A stretch of DNA of 64,000 nt, taken from the NCBI RefSeq assembly GCF_003148665.1, contig NZ_QGGQ01000013.1:37062-101061 (forward strand), read 5' to 3'. Position numbers and translations under genes: made by a program. Numbering within the stretch: the stretch's first letter is position 1; every line of letters begins with the position of its first letter. Origin of the DNA: Maribacter polysiphoniae. GTDB taxonomy: Bacteria > Bacteroidota > Bacteroidia > Flavobacteriales > Flavobacteriaceae. Below the pieces are notes generated by a model. That model saw only the letters and a list, made by a program, of their open reading frames with translations. It was not told the DNA's origin and searched no databases. Positions 18,716 to 28,377 of this stretch are shown here, piece after piece.

Positions 18716-18883
18716 TCAGATTCTTGATAAGAAGACCAACGAATGGATTTTCTTATCGAAGCGGTCAATGAAACACTGGCAAGAAAATCCAACAATTAAT
18801 TATTCGATACTGTAATTTTTAGGGGTTAAAATTGACTAATGCTCTTCAAAAGGTGATATTGCACAACTTTTAATTCAATACTG

Positions 18884-19381
18884 ATGAACAACTATAAAAA
18901 AGCATATATAGCGGGTGGATGTTTCTGGGGAATGGAAGAACTCTTTAGAACACGCCCAGGAGTAATGGACACTGAAGTAGGATATATAGGAGGGGAAAAC
19001 GAACATCCTACCTATAAAAACCATCCAGGTCATGCCGAGGGTATTGAAATTACCTACAATCCCTCCATTACCTCATTCAAAGAGCTTTTAGATTACTTTT
19101 TCAGGATGCATGATCCAACGACCGTTGATAGGCAAGGAAATGATTTGGGGTCGAGTTATCGTTCTGCCATTTTTATTCAAAATGAAGAGGAAAAAAACAC
19201 AGCAGAGGAAATGATCGCTATTGTCGATGCCTCTAAAAAATGGGAGGGAAGGGTCGTAACAACCTTAGAGCCTTTCACGGTTTTTTGGCCAGCAGAACCC
19301 GAACATCAAGATTATTTGGTTCGAAATCCTAATGGGTATACCTGTCATTTTGAGCGGTTTGCGGAAAGTTTTTTGGAATAG
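18884..19381 (+). CDS. msrA: Peptide methionine sulfoxide reductase MsrA
   Basis: MsrA of 165 residues reduces the S-epimer of methionine sulfoxide in proteins. The catalytic motif GGCFWG is at residues 11-16 with C13 as nucleophile. [42 protein letters not shown] and EHQDYL are the conserved substrate-pocket segments. A further Cys in NPNGYTCHF near the C-terminus may act as the resolving residue. No MsrB domain is attached and there is no signal peptide, so it acts in the cytoplasm. It is followed by a strong bidirectional terminator and preceded by selO on the same strand after 168 bases. Confidence 0.96.
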   Translation: MNNYKKAYIAGGCFWGMEELFRTRPGVMDTEVGYIGGENEHPTYKNHPGHAEGIEITYNPSITSFKELLDYFFRMHDPTTVDRQGNDLGSSYRSAIFIQNEEEKNTAEEMIAIVDASKKWEGRVVTTLEPFTVFWPAEPEHQDYLVRNPNGYTCHFERFAESFLE

Positions 19382-19406
19382 GATATATTCCAAGATTACC
19401 AAAAAG

Positions 19407-19438
19407 AAAGGAGGGTAGTGTACTACCCTCCTTTTTGT
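19407..19438. terminator. Bidirectional rho-independent terminator between msrA and iorB
   Basis: AAAGGAGGGTAGT (19407-19419) pairs perfectly with ACTACCCTCCTTT (19422-19434) across a two-base loop, followed by a T run on the plus strand and preceded by an A run. It serves convergent msrA and the iorB-like gene. Confidence 0.9.
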
Positions 19439-19468
19439 ATTCCAATGTTCTTCAGTAGGGATGTTCTG

Positions 19469-21667
19469 TTAACCTATTACCTGTCGTTCCGTAGCAAAAG
19501 GTTGGTGATAATACCGCTGCCCTGTAGCCTTATACATCGCATTGGCCAATGCCCCGATAGCTGGGGGTAGACCCGGTTCGCCCAATCCCGTGGGCGCTAT
19601 TTCGTTCTCAACAAAGAAAACTTCGATTTCCTCAGGTACTTGGGAATGACGTATCAATTGGTATCTATCAAAATTCATTTCACTGACCGCGCCATTGGCA
19701 AAGGTCAATTTACTGTACATGGAATGTCCGATGCCGTCAATAACGCCACCTTCAACCATATTTTTGGCGGCATCCTTATTTACAACGATACCACAATCAA
19801 CGGCGCACCACACTTTTTTGATTTTTGGTTGCCCGTGTAGCATAACCATGTCAAACACTTCGGCCACATAGGTAGAGTGGCAAAAATAGGCGGCAACCCC
19901 ACGGTGCACTCCTGGTATCTTTTCGCCCCAATTTGACTTTTCCTTAACCATTTTCAACACGCCTGCATATCGTTCGGCCTCATAATCATGTTCTTCCCCT
20001 ACGGGGTTGTTTATTGCGCGCTCAAACAATTCCAATCGAAAATCTATAGGATCCTTACCTGCGAGTTCGGCGACCTCATCAAGGAAGGATTGTTCTGCAC
20101 CAGCAGTGAAATTCGACCTTGGGGCACGCCATGCCCCAGTGGTGACATTGGTTTCGCCTCCTATTTTTTCGGCCTTATAATTTTCAACGGCACCTGCCGG
20201 AAAACGTTTTGGGAATATAGGTCCATCGGGTAGCCCTGCACCCTTTACGGAAAAGGCGATCAGGTTATTGTTTTCGTCGAGACCAGCCTTATACCTTGCA
20301 CGGTACGTGGGGCGGTAGGTGCCTTGTGACATATCATCCTCCCTCGTGTATATAAGTTTTACGGGAGCCCCTATTTTTTTTGAGATAGCCGCCGCTTCAA
20401 CCCCGAAATTGACATAAAGCCTTCTTCCAAAACCTCCACCGATTCGTGTCATGTTCACGGTTATATTTTCAAGGGGCATGTTGAGCAATTTTGCAACGGA
20501 ACCTTCGAGTGCCTCAGGGGTTTGGGTCGGACCTATCAGTTCGGCCGCATTTTCCGTGACGTTGGCAAAGAAATTCATGGGTTCCATGGTATTATGTGCA
20601 ATAAACGGGGCACTATATGTTCGCTCGATTACTTTCGCTGCCTTTTTAAAAGCGGCATCCGGGTTCCCATCTATTCGACTTTCTTGAACCTTGCCTGAAG
20701 TAAGGGCTTTTTCCAAACGCTCTACATGCAAACTGGAATCTTCTAATTCACCAATGTTTTCCCAATTGGCTTTGATGGCCTTTTTGGCCTGAATCAATGG
20801 CCAAGTGGATTCACCCACAATGGCAATAAGCTGAAGAAAACCTTTTTCATCGAACATTCCCACTTCTTCGAGGGTCGTGTCTATGATAAAGGCATCGGTC
20901 ACCCCAGGCATCTTTTTTATTTCTTCCGCATTAAAATCCTTCACCGTCATACCGAATGCTGGAGGATGTTGGATCATGGCGATTTTCATGCCTTCCCTCT
21001 TAAAATCGAGGCCAAATAAAGGTTCCCCGGTGATGATTTTCTTTCCATCAACATTTTTAATACTTGTACCGATCAGTTTAAAATCCTTTACTTGCTTGAG
21101 TTCAACTTCTTCTGGAATTTCAATACCCACGGCTTTTGAGGCTATTTCTCCATAAGAAACGGTACGTTCCCCATTTGTTTCAAGGATTTGTCCGTCCTTG
21201 GCCGTTAGGTCTGCCACCGTTAAACCCCATTCCTTGGCGGCCGCTTCCATCAACATTCTCCTGCCTGTGGCGCCGGCCATTCGAAGTGCATTCCAACTCA
21301 ATCGTATTGAAAGACTACCGCCGGCAAATTGGTTTTGGTAAAACCCGGTGTTCAAGGGCGCTTGCTCCACAATAACATTTTCCCAGGGCACGTCCAATTC
21401 TTCCGCTACGATCATCGGCATTGAGGTCTTTACATTTTGACCTATTTCGGGATTGGGGGAATAGATGGTCACTAATCCCGTATCCCCAATTTTTATATAG
21501 CCGTTTATGTCAAACCATTCCTTGGGCACGGCCAATCCTGTTTTTTTGTCCGATGTGGCAGGTACACAACCATTGAGCCAGCTAAATCCTATGAGCATTC
21601 CTCCGCTGGCTGCGGCGGATACCTTCATAAAAGATCGTCGATTATAGGAGGTCTTTATACGTGTCAT
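19469..21667 (-). CDS. Molybdopterin-binding oxidoreductase large subunit (IorB-like, xanthine dehydrogenase family)
   Basis: This 732-residue protein is a xanthine dehydrogenase/aldehyde oxidase-type molybdenum subunit related to isoquinoline 1-oxidoreductase beta. It begins with a twin-arginine signal (NRRSFMKVSAAASGG) followed by a hydrophobic core ending near a Cys (WLNGC), so it is exported folded and may be periplasmic. Conserved cofactor and active-site segments include NPEIGQNVKTSMPMI, GGGFGRRL, VTTGAWRAPRSNF and, near the C-terminus, PTGLGEPGLPPAIGA with the catalytic Glu. It lies 30 bases after the [2Fe-2S] subunit. No cytochrome c subunit is adjacent, so the electron acceptor is encoded elsewhere. 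Confidence 0.88.
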   Translation of the reverse strand: MTRIKTSYNRRSFMKVSAAASGGMLIGFSWLNGCVPATSDKKTGLAVPKEWFDINGYIKIGDTGLVTIYSPNPEIGQNVKTSMPMIVAEELDVPWENVIVEQAPLNTGFYQNQFAGGSLSIRLSWNALRMAGATGRRMLMEAAAKEWGLTVADLTAKDGQILETNGERTVSYGEIASKAVGIEIPEEVELKQVKDFKLIGTSIKNVDGKKIITGEPLFGLDFKREGMKIAMIQHPPAFGMTVKDFNAEEIKKMPGVTDAFIIDTTLEEVGMFDEKGFLQLIAIVGESTWPLIQAKKAIKANWENIGELEDSSLHVERLEKALTSGKVQESRIDGNPDAAFKKAAKVIERTYSAPFIAHNTMEPMNFFANVTENAAELIGPTQTPEALEGSVAKLLNMPLENITVNMTRIGGGFGRRLYVNFGVEAAAISKKIGAPVKLIYTREDDMSQGTYRPTYRARYKAGLDENNNLIAFSVKGAGLPDGPIFPKRFPAGAVENYKAEKIGGETNVTTGAWRAPRSNFTAGAEQSFLDEVAELAGKDPIDFRLELFERAINNPVGEEHDYEAERYAGVLKMVKEKSNWGEKIPGVHRGVAAYFCHSTYVAEVFDMVMLHGQPKIKKVWCAVDCGIVVNKDAAKNMVEGGVIDGIGHSMYSKLTFANGAVSEMNFDRYQLIRHSQVPEEIEVFFVENEIAPTGLGEPGLPPAIGALANAMYKATGQRYYHQPFATERQVIG

Positions 21668-21697
21668 TTCAATAGTTTTAGTTTGTAGAAGGTGATT

Positions 21698-22165
21698 TTA
21701 AGCGTTTTCCGAGTTGGCTGCCGCTGTTTTGATGGCTTTCTTTATTCGTGTGTACGTACCACAACGACATATGTTGCCATTCATGGAACCTTCGATTTCT
21801 TCGTCGGTGGGATTTGGATTGCTCTTCAATAGGGCAGAGGCTGACATGATCTGGCCTGCTTGGCAATAGCCGCATTGGTATACATCGTGCTCCAACCAAG
21901 CTTGTTGAACGGGGTGGTCGCCATTTTCCGATAAGCCTTCAATTGTTGTGATCTCTTGGTTGCCCACGGCAGAAACCGGTAATTGGCAGGATCGTACCGC
22001 CATTCCCCCTACATGTATGGTGCAGGAACCGCATTGTGCAATTCCACAACCATATTTGGTGCCCAACAAATCTAGATGGTCGCGCAATACCCATAAAATG
22101 GGGGTAGAGGGGTCGACATCCACTTGCTGTGTCTTTCCGTTGATATTCAGATTAAAACTTGCCAT
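21698..22165 (-). CDS. [2Fe-2S] ferredoxin subunit (IorA-like)
   Basis: This 155-residue small subunit has two [2Fe-2S] clusters. The plant-type ferredoxin cluster uses the C40-x4-C45-x2-C48 pattern in [13 protein letters not shown] plus a Cys near 60. The C-terminal four-helix domain binds the second cluster through CGYCQAGQ and [11 protein letters not shown]. It passes electrons from the molybdenum centre of the co-transcribed large subunit. It has no Tat signal of its own, so it is presumably exported as a hitchhiker with the large subunit, as known for this family. The substrate (N-heterocycle or aldehyde) cannot be read from sequence. Confidence 0.92.
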   Translation of the reverse strand: MASFNLNINGKTQQVDVDPSTPILWVLRDHLDLLGTKYGCGIAQCGSCTIHVGGMAVRSCQLPVSAVGNQEITTIEGLSENGDHPVQQAWLEHDVYQCGYCQAGQIMSASALLKSNPNPTDEEIEGSMNGNICRCGTYTRIKKAIKTAAANSENA

Positions 22166-22307
22166 ACGTATTGTGTGAATAAGTGATTTTGTGGAAGTTA
22201 CAAAATATTATGATTGATATACCCGAAGTTTGCCCTAGGAACCCTTTAAATTAATGTTAAAAGATCACCAAAAATCCATTCCCCATATCAAAACCGGAAC
22301 ATAGCAT

Positions 22308-22583
22308 TTGCGCAGAAGGTTTACGACCCCTATACATGGAAGGGAAGAACCAATATTTGCTTGTTTTCGTATGATTAAGTTGAAGGGCAGGGCAGGAAAG
22401 AGAATTCACCCCCCATCGGAATTTATAAGGGCCCAACGACTTAAGCTTGCGGCCCAACTAATTAAAAAGAAGGGAGTGAATATCTCAGAAATCGGATATG
22501 CCGTTGGGTTTAACCAACCGGCATATTTCTCCACATGTTTTAAGGAATATTTTGGTTGTTCCCCTTCTGAATATACCTCTTGA
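22308..22583 (+). pseudogene. Truncated AraC-type helix-turn-helix relic
   Basis: The C-terminal part from about residue 36 reads PSEFIRAQRLKLAAQLIKKK, then VNISEIGYAVGFNQPAYFSTCFKEYFG and CSPSEY. This is the second helix-turn-helix of an AraC/XylS domain as found at the end of Bacteroidota hybrid two-component regulators. The preceding 30 codons only partly match the first helix-turn-helix (FRMIKLKGRAGK in place of FRKIKALTGK), and no sensor, receiver or dimerisation domain remains. It is therefore a fragment of a decayed regulator, perhaps once controlling the adjacent iorAB genes. Confidence 0.7.
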
Positions 22584-22793
22584 CAAAATAGAGCCCACAA
22601 CAAAATAAGTCTTCTTAACAAAGCAAATGAAGAACCTTGGCCATGGGTGAACAACCTTTACTTTCGAGATACAGAAAAATTTCTCTATATTTTATAGGTG
22701 TTAGGAGAGTATATGAGGTTCAAAAAGTCCCGGAAAGTAACACCGATCAATTGCTGATTTATCCGGTCAGGGGTAAGTATATGAAGCCGTTTT

Positions 22794-23678
22794 TTAATTT
22801 GACCTAAAGAAATAAGCGGCATCTTCCGGTATTTCCGCAACAACGCTATGTACATGCTTTTTAAACCATGAAGCATTTAATCCACGTTCGTGTTCAAGGT
22901 CATATTTTCCAATGACTTCTGTTTTAACAAGATTCCAACCCGGTTTAAAATCGAGGTTGTAGACTACGGAATTTTCTGCTTCAATGGTTTTTGTTTCGTC
23001 TCTTCGCACGGTATTCTTTGTATTTTCGATACCCTGCAAACTGGCAAATTCATCAAGATAAGCCCAAGAAATGATATACCCTTCATCACCCATGGTCAAG
23101 GTACTTTGGTTGGTAAGGTTGTAGGTGGTACGTACCGAATTGCCCAGGGTCAGGTTGCCGATAACCTTTCCATTCTGTTCTACATTTAAGGTGGTCTTCC
23201 CAAAGTAACCACTAGCAGCATTCGTATAGTTGAATTTACCTATATCCTGAATATCATAGAATACCAAGTTTTGTAGATTACCTAATTTCGTCTCCGTTTG
23301 TATGGTTTTTGGCAAGTTTATGGTAATTGACCCCTTATTGTCAATATGACCGATTTTAAGTGTTTTTGGTATGGTTTCATTTTGGAGGTATCGATATACC
23401 ATGACCACATCTACTTGGCCAAATCCCCAATTTTCAAAAATATTGTTTTTACTCATTTGGGTGTTTTTCCAGTACCAATCGTCTTGATCGGTATTTATCC
23501 CATGACGGTTACTTTTTGTTTTACCATCATTTAGAATTTCAGAAACCAAGGGCTTTGTAATTTTTGTACTGACAATGTCTTCTTTTGGTCCTATATGCGA
23601 TGTATTTCCATTTTTACAACAGTATAGAACCGTTGACAGGACGAATGCCGATACCATCAATAAAATTTTATTATTCAT
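22794..23678 (-). CDS. Hypothetical lipoprotein, 294 residues
   Basis: I place the start at the MNNKILL methionine, giving a compact SPII signal (MVSAFVLSTVLYCC); an upstream in-frame start at 23729 would add 17 charged residues. The mature protein is beta-rich with many Thr/Asn/Gly and no recognisable family. Segments such as ITINLPKTIQTE, ASGYFGKTTLNVEQNGKVIGNLTLGNS and FKPGWNLVKTEVIG look like a carbohydrate-binding or beta-sandwich fold. It is the last gene of the minus-strand block of secreted proteins, 83 bases after the large lipoprotein. Its function is unknown; surface or periplasmic location is inferred from the lipobox. Confidence 0.65.
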   Translation of the reverse strand: MNNKILLMVSAFVLSTVLYCCKNGNTSHIGPKEDIVSTKITKPLVSEILNDGKTKSNRHGINTDQDDWYWKNTQMSKNNIFENWGFGQVDVVMVYRYLQNETIPKTLKIGHIDNKGSITINLPKTIQTETKLGNLQNLVFYDIQDIGKFNYTNAASGYFGKTTLNVEQNGKVIGNLTLGNSVRTTYNLTNQSTLTMGDEGYIISWAYLDEFASLQGIENTKNTVRRDETKTIEAENSVVYNLDFKPGWNLVKTEVIGKYDLEHERGLNASWFKKHVHSVVAEIPEDAAYFFRSN

Positions 23679-23761
23679 CTTTTTATTATTTACAAATTGT
23701 TTAATCCTTCTATTTTGAAAAATATTCAACCTTTTTCAGGTCAAATTGGTACAATATTTTA

Positions 23762-26245
23762 TTAATTATCACAGCTTAATAAACCTTCATTAGCTCCAAA
23801 TTTTAGAGTGAAAGGAATTTCAGAATCTCCTTCTAATGTACTTTTTTGGAGAGTTCCTGTAATTGTACCTTCTAAATATTGGTTTTTCCATTTAAGGGTT
23901 ACACTATAATTTCCTGTAGGTCCGATAACAGCACTTTGTCCTGGGAAATTTAAGCCGCGAACGGTTATCAAGTTGCTTGCTATATCATCATTATTGGTGC
24001 CAGTAGTAATCTTGGTTTCTCCTTCTTCAGGTAAAAAGGACGTATACATGTTAATAATCACTTCTTCATCTCCAATAACATCGAAATCGTTATGAAGGTT
24101 TAATTGTAAACTTCCGGTAGTTAGGTCTCCCTGAGTGGAATACCATGCCTGATTATAACTCATTGCATAAGAGCCCCCCGAGAAATTCCAGTAACAAGTA
24201 CATGAGCCAACAACCTCTACTTCTATAGTGTCGAATATTTCTGAATTGGATTTAAGGGCTGCGGTTATGTAGTATTTTCCATCTGTGTTGGGAGCTGTAA
24301 AACCTCCTTCTTGATTAATACCGACAGTTTGTCCAGATTCGTTTTTAGCAGACCAAACAACCTCTTTGTCATCACCGGTTACATTTACGTTAAATTCTTT
24401 ATAATCGCCAACTTGAAAACAAGTGTCATCGTTTGTATAAACATTGATTTTACTGTTGTTGATTATTATTTCGGCTGTGATGGGTTTGGCATATTTCGTG
24501 CCTCTAAAACACTCAAAAGAAATAAACTCGGCAGTTACTGTAAAAGGGTATTTACTTTCATCAACCGGTGTTAGAATTGTGAAATTTTGATTAGGGGCTT
24601 CAGAATAATTATCTCCATATATAACGCCTACCTCAGGAGGGGTAGCTAAATCAATATCAAAACTTATGGTATTTTTCAGTTCTAATTGTAAATCAACAGG
24701 GTCTCCTGGTGTTACAATATAAGGGTTTGTAGTAGGGTGGGTCCATTTAATCTCCACTGGGGTTAAGTTTAATTCTTGTGAATCAGATATTGTTTGTCCA
24801 TAAAACACATCTGTTCGAAGACTGAGTTCCACAACATCCGCTCCAGTGTTAATAGGATAAACCTCTATTCCACCGTTATCTGTATAATCGACTTCAAAAG
24901 CACTACCTTGGGTTTTACCCTTTAAATATTTACTATTCAGTACATTAATGGGGCCACATTCAATGGCAGGGACTTTTAATATTCCGTCTTCCCAATTTCC
25001 TAGATTAGCTAAATTTGACAATTGGGTAGAGGTAAAGGTTGAAACGGCTCCAAACCCTATTTCTTCCACTATATTTTTACCTGCAGGGGTAGAAATAAAT
25101 GAACTGGCTTGCATTAAAGACTCCCAAATGGTTTTATCAATAGACCAATCTTGACTTGCGGCATAAACCACAGCGGTCAGTATGGGTTCTGGACAAGCCT
25201 TTTCTTCTAAGAAGTCATTATTCAAAAGGCTAAATTCAAATTCTGTGAAGTGGGACAATCGGGTTTTACTATAGCCTTCTTCTATTTTTTGAATTGCCCA
25301 TACAATTGCTCCAACAATGGTAGCTGCTGTTGCTGCCTGGGGAATAATTCCAACTGCGGCAGCTGCTTTGGAAAGGTCGTTAAAATATTTACCTGTAATT
25401 GTATTTGGGTCGCTATATTCGGTATTGGCAGCGGATCTCATTTGGTCGACCAAATCTTCGGCATCTAGATTATAGCATCCAGCACTTTCATTGGTTTTGT
25501 TTGATTTTCCACTTGCATTGGTGCTGTTTTCGGCCTCAAAGTCTTTGATGCTTTGGTTTAAATAATCCAAAACACCATATTTATTAAGCAATCGATTGGT
25601 AATATCGATACTTGTTGCTTTATCGACACTTTCGTCGGTCAAGACTATATCATTATTCAAAAAGGGTATTAAGGCAAATTCGGCATCTTCATTGTTCAAT
25701 AAATTGTATAGCATTGCAAAAGGAACATCCTTTGGATCGATATTATCCAAATCGCCTGCTAGCATGGCTTGGTCTATGTTTAAAAAATCGGTTCGTTGTT
25801 TTAATAGGTTTTGAAAACTTGAAATGACTTTGTTTGTATATCCTTCTGCTTTAGGTAACTCAGAAATTGTTAACGCTTTTGGGTCGCAGATAACTGTTCC
25901 TGTAGCGTTTTTAAAAACCACTTGTAATTCACCTCCTTCAATTGGTAATTCAGGATGTACAGGTGCCATGATAAATGATTTGTCATTTTCATCAGTTTCT
26001 ACAGGCATCGATACTCCTGTAAAAGCATCGTGGTACCAAAATTCGGCCGTTAATTTTTCTTTTAAGCTTTCATCAATACCATTGAGAAATAATTTATCGG
26101 TTGGAAAAACACTTGGTGCTCCAAGTTCAATAAGGCCACATTCTGCCAATTCCTTTGGCGTTTCTGTTTTGTTATCATCTTTGCTGCAGGCTAAGACCAT
26201 TAACAAAAGAAGATAAACACGATTTTTATTAATTAAAGGTTTCAT
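23762..26245 (-). CDS. Large hypothetical lipoprotein, 827 residues
   Basis: The N-terminus is an SPII signal (VYLLLLMVLAC, then SKDD), typical of flavobacterial surface lipoproteins. Residues about 30-120 form an early beta domain. Residues 120-420 are helical, with a hydrophobic Ala-rich stretch (KAAAAVGIIPQAATAATIVGAIVWAI) that could be a membrane or packing helix. The C-terminal half is beta-rich with Ig-like segments (KEFNVNVTGDDKEVVWSAKN, FTAPNTDGKYYITA). I know no family for the whole protein. Its start overlaps by 17 bases the end of the upstream beta-barrel-like gene, so the two are co-translated. Confidence 0.65.
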   Translation of the reverse strand: MKPLINKNRVYLLLLMVLACSKDDNKTETPKELAECGLIELGAPSVFPTDKLFLNGIDESLKEKLTAEFWYHDAFTGVSMPVETDENDKSFIMAPVHPELPIEGGELQVVFKNATGTVICDPKALTISELPKAEGYTNKVISSFQNLLKQRTDFLNIDQAMLAGDLDNIDPKDVPFAMLYNLLNNEDAEFALIPFLNNDIVLTDESVDKATSIDITNRLLNKYGVLDYLNQSIKDFEAENSTNASGKSNKTNESAGCYNLDAEDLVDQMRSAANTEYSDPNTITGKYFNDLSKAAAAVGIIPQAATAATIVGAIVWAIQKIEEGYSKTRLSHFTEFEFSLLNNDFLEEKACPEPILTAVVYAASQDWSIDKTIWESLMQASSFISTPAGKNIVEEIGFGAVSTFTSTQLSNLANLGNWEDGILKVPAIECGPINVLNSKYLKGKTQGSAFEVDYTDNGGIEVYPINTGADVVELSLRTDVFYGQTISDSQELNLTPVEIKWTHPTTNPYIVTPGDPVDLQLELKNTISFDIDLATPPEVGVIYGDNYSEAPNQNFTILTPVDESKYPFTVTAEFISFECFRGTKYAKPITAEIIINNSKINVYTNDDTCFQVGDYKEFNVNVTGDDKEVVWSAKNESGQTVGINQEGGFTAPNTDGKYYITAALKSNSEIFDTIEVEVVGSCTCYWNFSGGSYAMSYNQAWYSTQGDLTTGSLQLNLHNDFDVIGDEEVIINMYTSFLPEEGETKITTGTNNDDIASNLITVRGLNFPGQSAVIGPTGNYSVTLKWKNQYLEGTITGTLQKSTLEGDSEIPFTLKFGANEGLLSCDN

Positions 26246-26759
26246 TTTTTTTAATATTAAATTTTACACTAGTAGTTGTTACCAATAGACCTTCTTCAAT
26301 AAGCACATATTTTATTTCGGTAATGGAAGTAAGGCTTCCATCAAAATTAAAACTGCTACCACCCAAATTATCGCCCAGGCGGCCGTCACCAGCAGAAATA
26401 TTGCTTAGAAAACCATAATCTACTTCATAATCTATATTATCATTCGAGTGATTTAGGCCTTCATGGGTATTAAAACTTTTCTTATTCTTCTCGAGTAAAT
26501 AAAAGTTGGCATAGCCATTTACTTCGGGCCATGTGGGTTTCCTACTGGATTTGTCCTTGGATATATCATATTTTAATGATGGGGAGGTAGTCAATTTGTC
26601 GATTATAGGGAATTGGGTAAGGGTTCCAATACCAATATTTTTAATTTGGGTACCATAGGCTAATAATCCACCAGTTTTTGTTGCTGTTTGGGAAATGGCG
26701 GTTATAGAAAATGAAAGGTAGAATAGTGTTGTTACCGAAATGGGATTTATTGTTTTCAT
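26229..26759 (-). CDS. Diverged outer-membrane beta-barrel-like protein, paralogue of 28378-28893
   Basis: This 176-residue protein has a signal peptide ending near ITAISQ. It aligns along its whole length with the 171-residue barrel at 28378-28893. Shared blocks include LLAYGTQIKNIGIGT versus FLAYGTEVENIGIGA, FPIIDKLTTSPS versus FPIIDKLTISPS, SAGDGRLGDNLGGSSFNFDGS versus SASDGRFGLNLGGGANFNIGG, and EIKYVLIEEGLLV versus ELKYVIIDGGQLV. Several glycines and strand residues of the intact copy are replaced (for example NTHEGLNHSNDNIDYE), and the C-terminal beta-signal is extended by NETFN. It may be a fast-diverging or decaying copy. It overlaps the next lipoprotein gene by 17 bases. Confidence 0.6.
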   Translation of the reverse strand: MKTINPISVTTLFYLSFSITAISQTATKTGGLLAYGTQIKNIGIGTLTQFPIIDKLTTSPSLKYDISKDKSSRKPTWPEVNGYANFYLLEKNKKSFNTHEGLNHSNDNIDYEVDYGFLSNISAGDGRLGDNLGGSSFNFDGSLTSITEIKYVLIEEGLLVTTTSVKFNIKKNETFN

Positions 26760-26891
26760 AATTAAGGATGTTTAAATAGTTTTACTTCTATTTAAGTTTT
26801 AAGCGGGTAAATCCTAACTTTTTTATACCGATATAAAGTGTTGTATGGTTAAAAATGTTTTCCAATGTTTTGGGCACTTTATTTTTTGTAT

Positions 26892-27491
26892 TTATAAATT
26901 TTTCAAGTTGTCCAATTCCAATTCGGTTATAATTTTCCAAAGCTCATCATAACTTAGTCCTCGACTTACCAGGGTAATACCAAAACGCATATTGTACAGG
27001 AATTTAACTTCATAATAACTGTCCTTTGCAACATAGGTTTCCAATACTTTGAGTCCCTTGTTTTCATATGTTTTTTGATGGCCTGATGATTTTTCACTAC
27101 TAAATTTCATAGTCTGGGCCATATAATGGGAGTTTATTGCCAATAAACCATCCTTGCTGGCTCCATCCACAATGGTGAGTTCTAGTTTTTTGCCGTCTCC
27201 ATCTGTATAGATAGCTCCTGCTGATGCAATGTCGTTTTGCGAAATGCGGGAGGTGGTAAACTCTGCCCTTTTAAAATTTCCAAGATTGGTTGGTAACCAG
27301 TTTTGGAATTGTGTTTCTGTAGCAGGTTCTGTCATTTTTAAGTGCTCCCTAAAATCGTTGGTTTTAGGTGTTTCCTTAACTGCCTTTACTGTTTTTTGAA
27401 TAATCTGTTTGTTTTTTGATTTATCATCGCCACAAGAAAATAAAAAGAAGGAGCTAAAAGTTATTGCAATAGTTTTTAGTGGATATTTCAT
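26892..27491 (-). CDS. Hypothetical lipoprotein, about 199 residues
   Basis: The start chosen (MKYPLKTIAI) gives an SPII signal ending in FLFSCGDD; an in-frame start at 27515 adds eight residues. The mature part contains a Lys-rich linker (KQIIQKTVKAVKETPKT), then a globular domain with FQNWLPTNLGNFKRAEFTT, LELTIVDGASKDGL, SHYMAQ and LKVLETYVAKDSYYEVKFLYNMRFGITLVSRGLSYDELW. This resembles small Bacteroidota lipoproteins that begin with 'LP..LG.Y' and carry an anti-sigma or stress-protein-like fold, but I cannot name the family. It sits within the minus-strand secreted block. Confidence 0.6.
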   Translation of the reverse strand: MKYPLKTIAITFSSFFLFSCGDDKSKNKQIIQKTVKAVKETPKTNDFREHLKMTEPATETQFQNWLPTNLGNFKRAEFTTSRISQNDIASAGAIYTDGDGKKLELTIVDGASKDGLLAINSHYMAQTMKFSSEKSSGHQKTYENKGLKVLETYVAKDSYYEVKFLYNMRFGITLVSRGLSYDELWKIITELELDNLKNL

Positions 27492-27545
27492 TTTAAATCT
27501 AAGGTTTATCATCAATTGTTATTTTTACCAAGTTCTTTTAACCCT

Positions 27546-27743
27546 TTACCAGGATGTAGATCCTTCTTTTAATTGTTCTTCTAATTTTTCCAGTTCCTTT
27601 TTTCTTTGAGCTTCCCTTTTACCCACTATTGATCTACAGGATTTCAGAAAACCACCTACAACAAAGGAGACTATAAAAACTTGTGTGAAATTTACTTCTA
27701 CTATATAAGGGATATGCTTTGTGGTTAGATTACATCCTATGTT
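27546..27743 (-). other. Possible small membrane/coiled-coil ORF lacking a normal start
   Basis: The minus-strand frame ending in TAA at 27546-27548 is open back to a TGA at 27744-27746. It reads a convincing small protein: a hydrophobic helix (TQVFIVSFVVGGFL), KSCRSIVGKREAQ, then a charged coiled coil (KKELEKLEEQLKEG) and STSW. No ATG, GTG or TTG lies upstream of the helix in this frame; ATA codons at 27738-27740 and 27702-27704 are the only near-starts. Either a rare start is used, the 5' end is frameshifted (ATG-GCA-TTT precedes the TGA), or it is a fresh pseudogene. Confidence 0.4.
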
Positions 27744-27754
27744 TCAAAATGCCA

Positions 27755-28156
27755 TCAACCACAAGGGTTACTGTCCACTTCTTCTTTTGCCTCATCTATG
27801 GCTTGGTTGATTGCGTCTTGATTTGCCGTAGGAACACAGTCGACTATATCCCGTAATGCTTCCAGGTAATCATAAGCTGTCGATTCAACAAGGGCACAAT
27901 TCGACTCAGTAGGGTCCTGACTATAAACGTTTATGGCATTATAATAGGCGGTGAATTCGTTTTCGACCCATTCGGTCCATGTTCCGGCTTGGCAATCAAA
28001 GGATGATGTGTCGTCATCGGTGTCGTCGCTGCTACAGCTTATTGTGATTAAAAATGCTATGGCCAGACAACAGGTTCTGAATACTTGTTTACTTGTTAAT
28101 TTGTCGATAAATACATGTATACCCATTCGATTGATTTTTAAGGTTGTTATTTTCAT
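27755..28156 (-). CDS. Small acidic Cys-containing lipoprotein
   Basis: This 133-residue protein has an SPII signal with lipobox LITISC followed by SSDDTDDDTSS, a typical flavobacterial lipoprotein tether. The N-terminal region before the hydrophobic core is long (about 28 residues), so the start may be the internal Met at 28126. The mature domain has four cysteines (FDCQAG, SNCALV, DCVPT, NPCG) spaced for two disulfides and is mostly helical and acidic (TAYDYLEALRDIVD, AINQAIDEAKEEVD). No family is recognised. It is flanked by other secreted-protein genes on the same strand. Confidence 0.65.
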   Translation of the reverse strand: MKITTLKINRMGIHVFIDKLTSKQVFRTCCLAIAFLITISCSSDDTDDDTSSFDCQAGTWTEWVENEFTAYYNAINVYSQDPTESNCALVESTAYDYLEALRDIVDCVPTANQDAINQAIDEAKEEVDSNPCG

Positions 28157-28377
28157 CTGTTACTTTGTTATCTCCGAACCAATCCTATAAAAAAGAAGGG
28201 AGATCTACGGGTAAAAACTTTTCCATAATTAGTTGTTTATGGGGATCTTTACGTGTTTAACCCCTCCTTTTTTTTAAATGTGCTTTGAACGTTGAAATGA
28301 AACTCGGAGACATTGACTTTCTTGAATGTTTGCTTCAAAGGCACATAGGTAAAACTCTTGTTGTGTGTTTTTGATTC

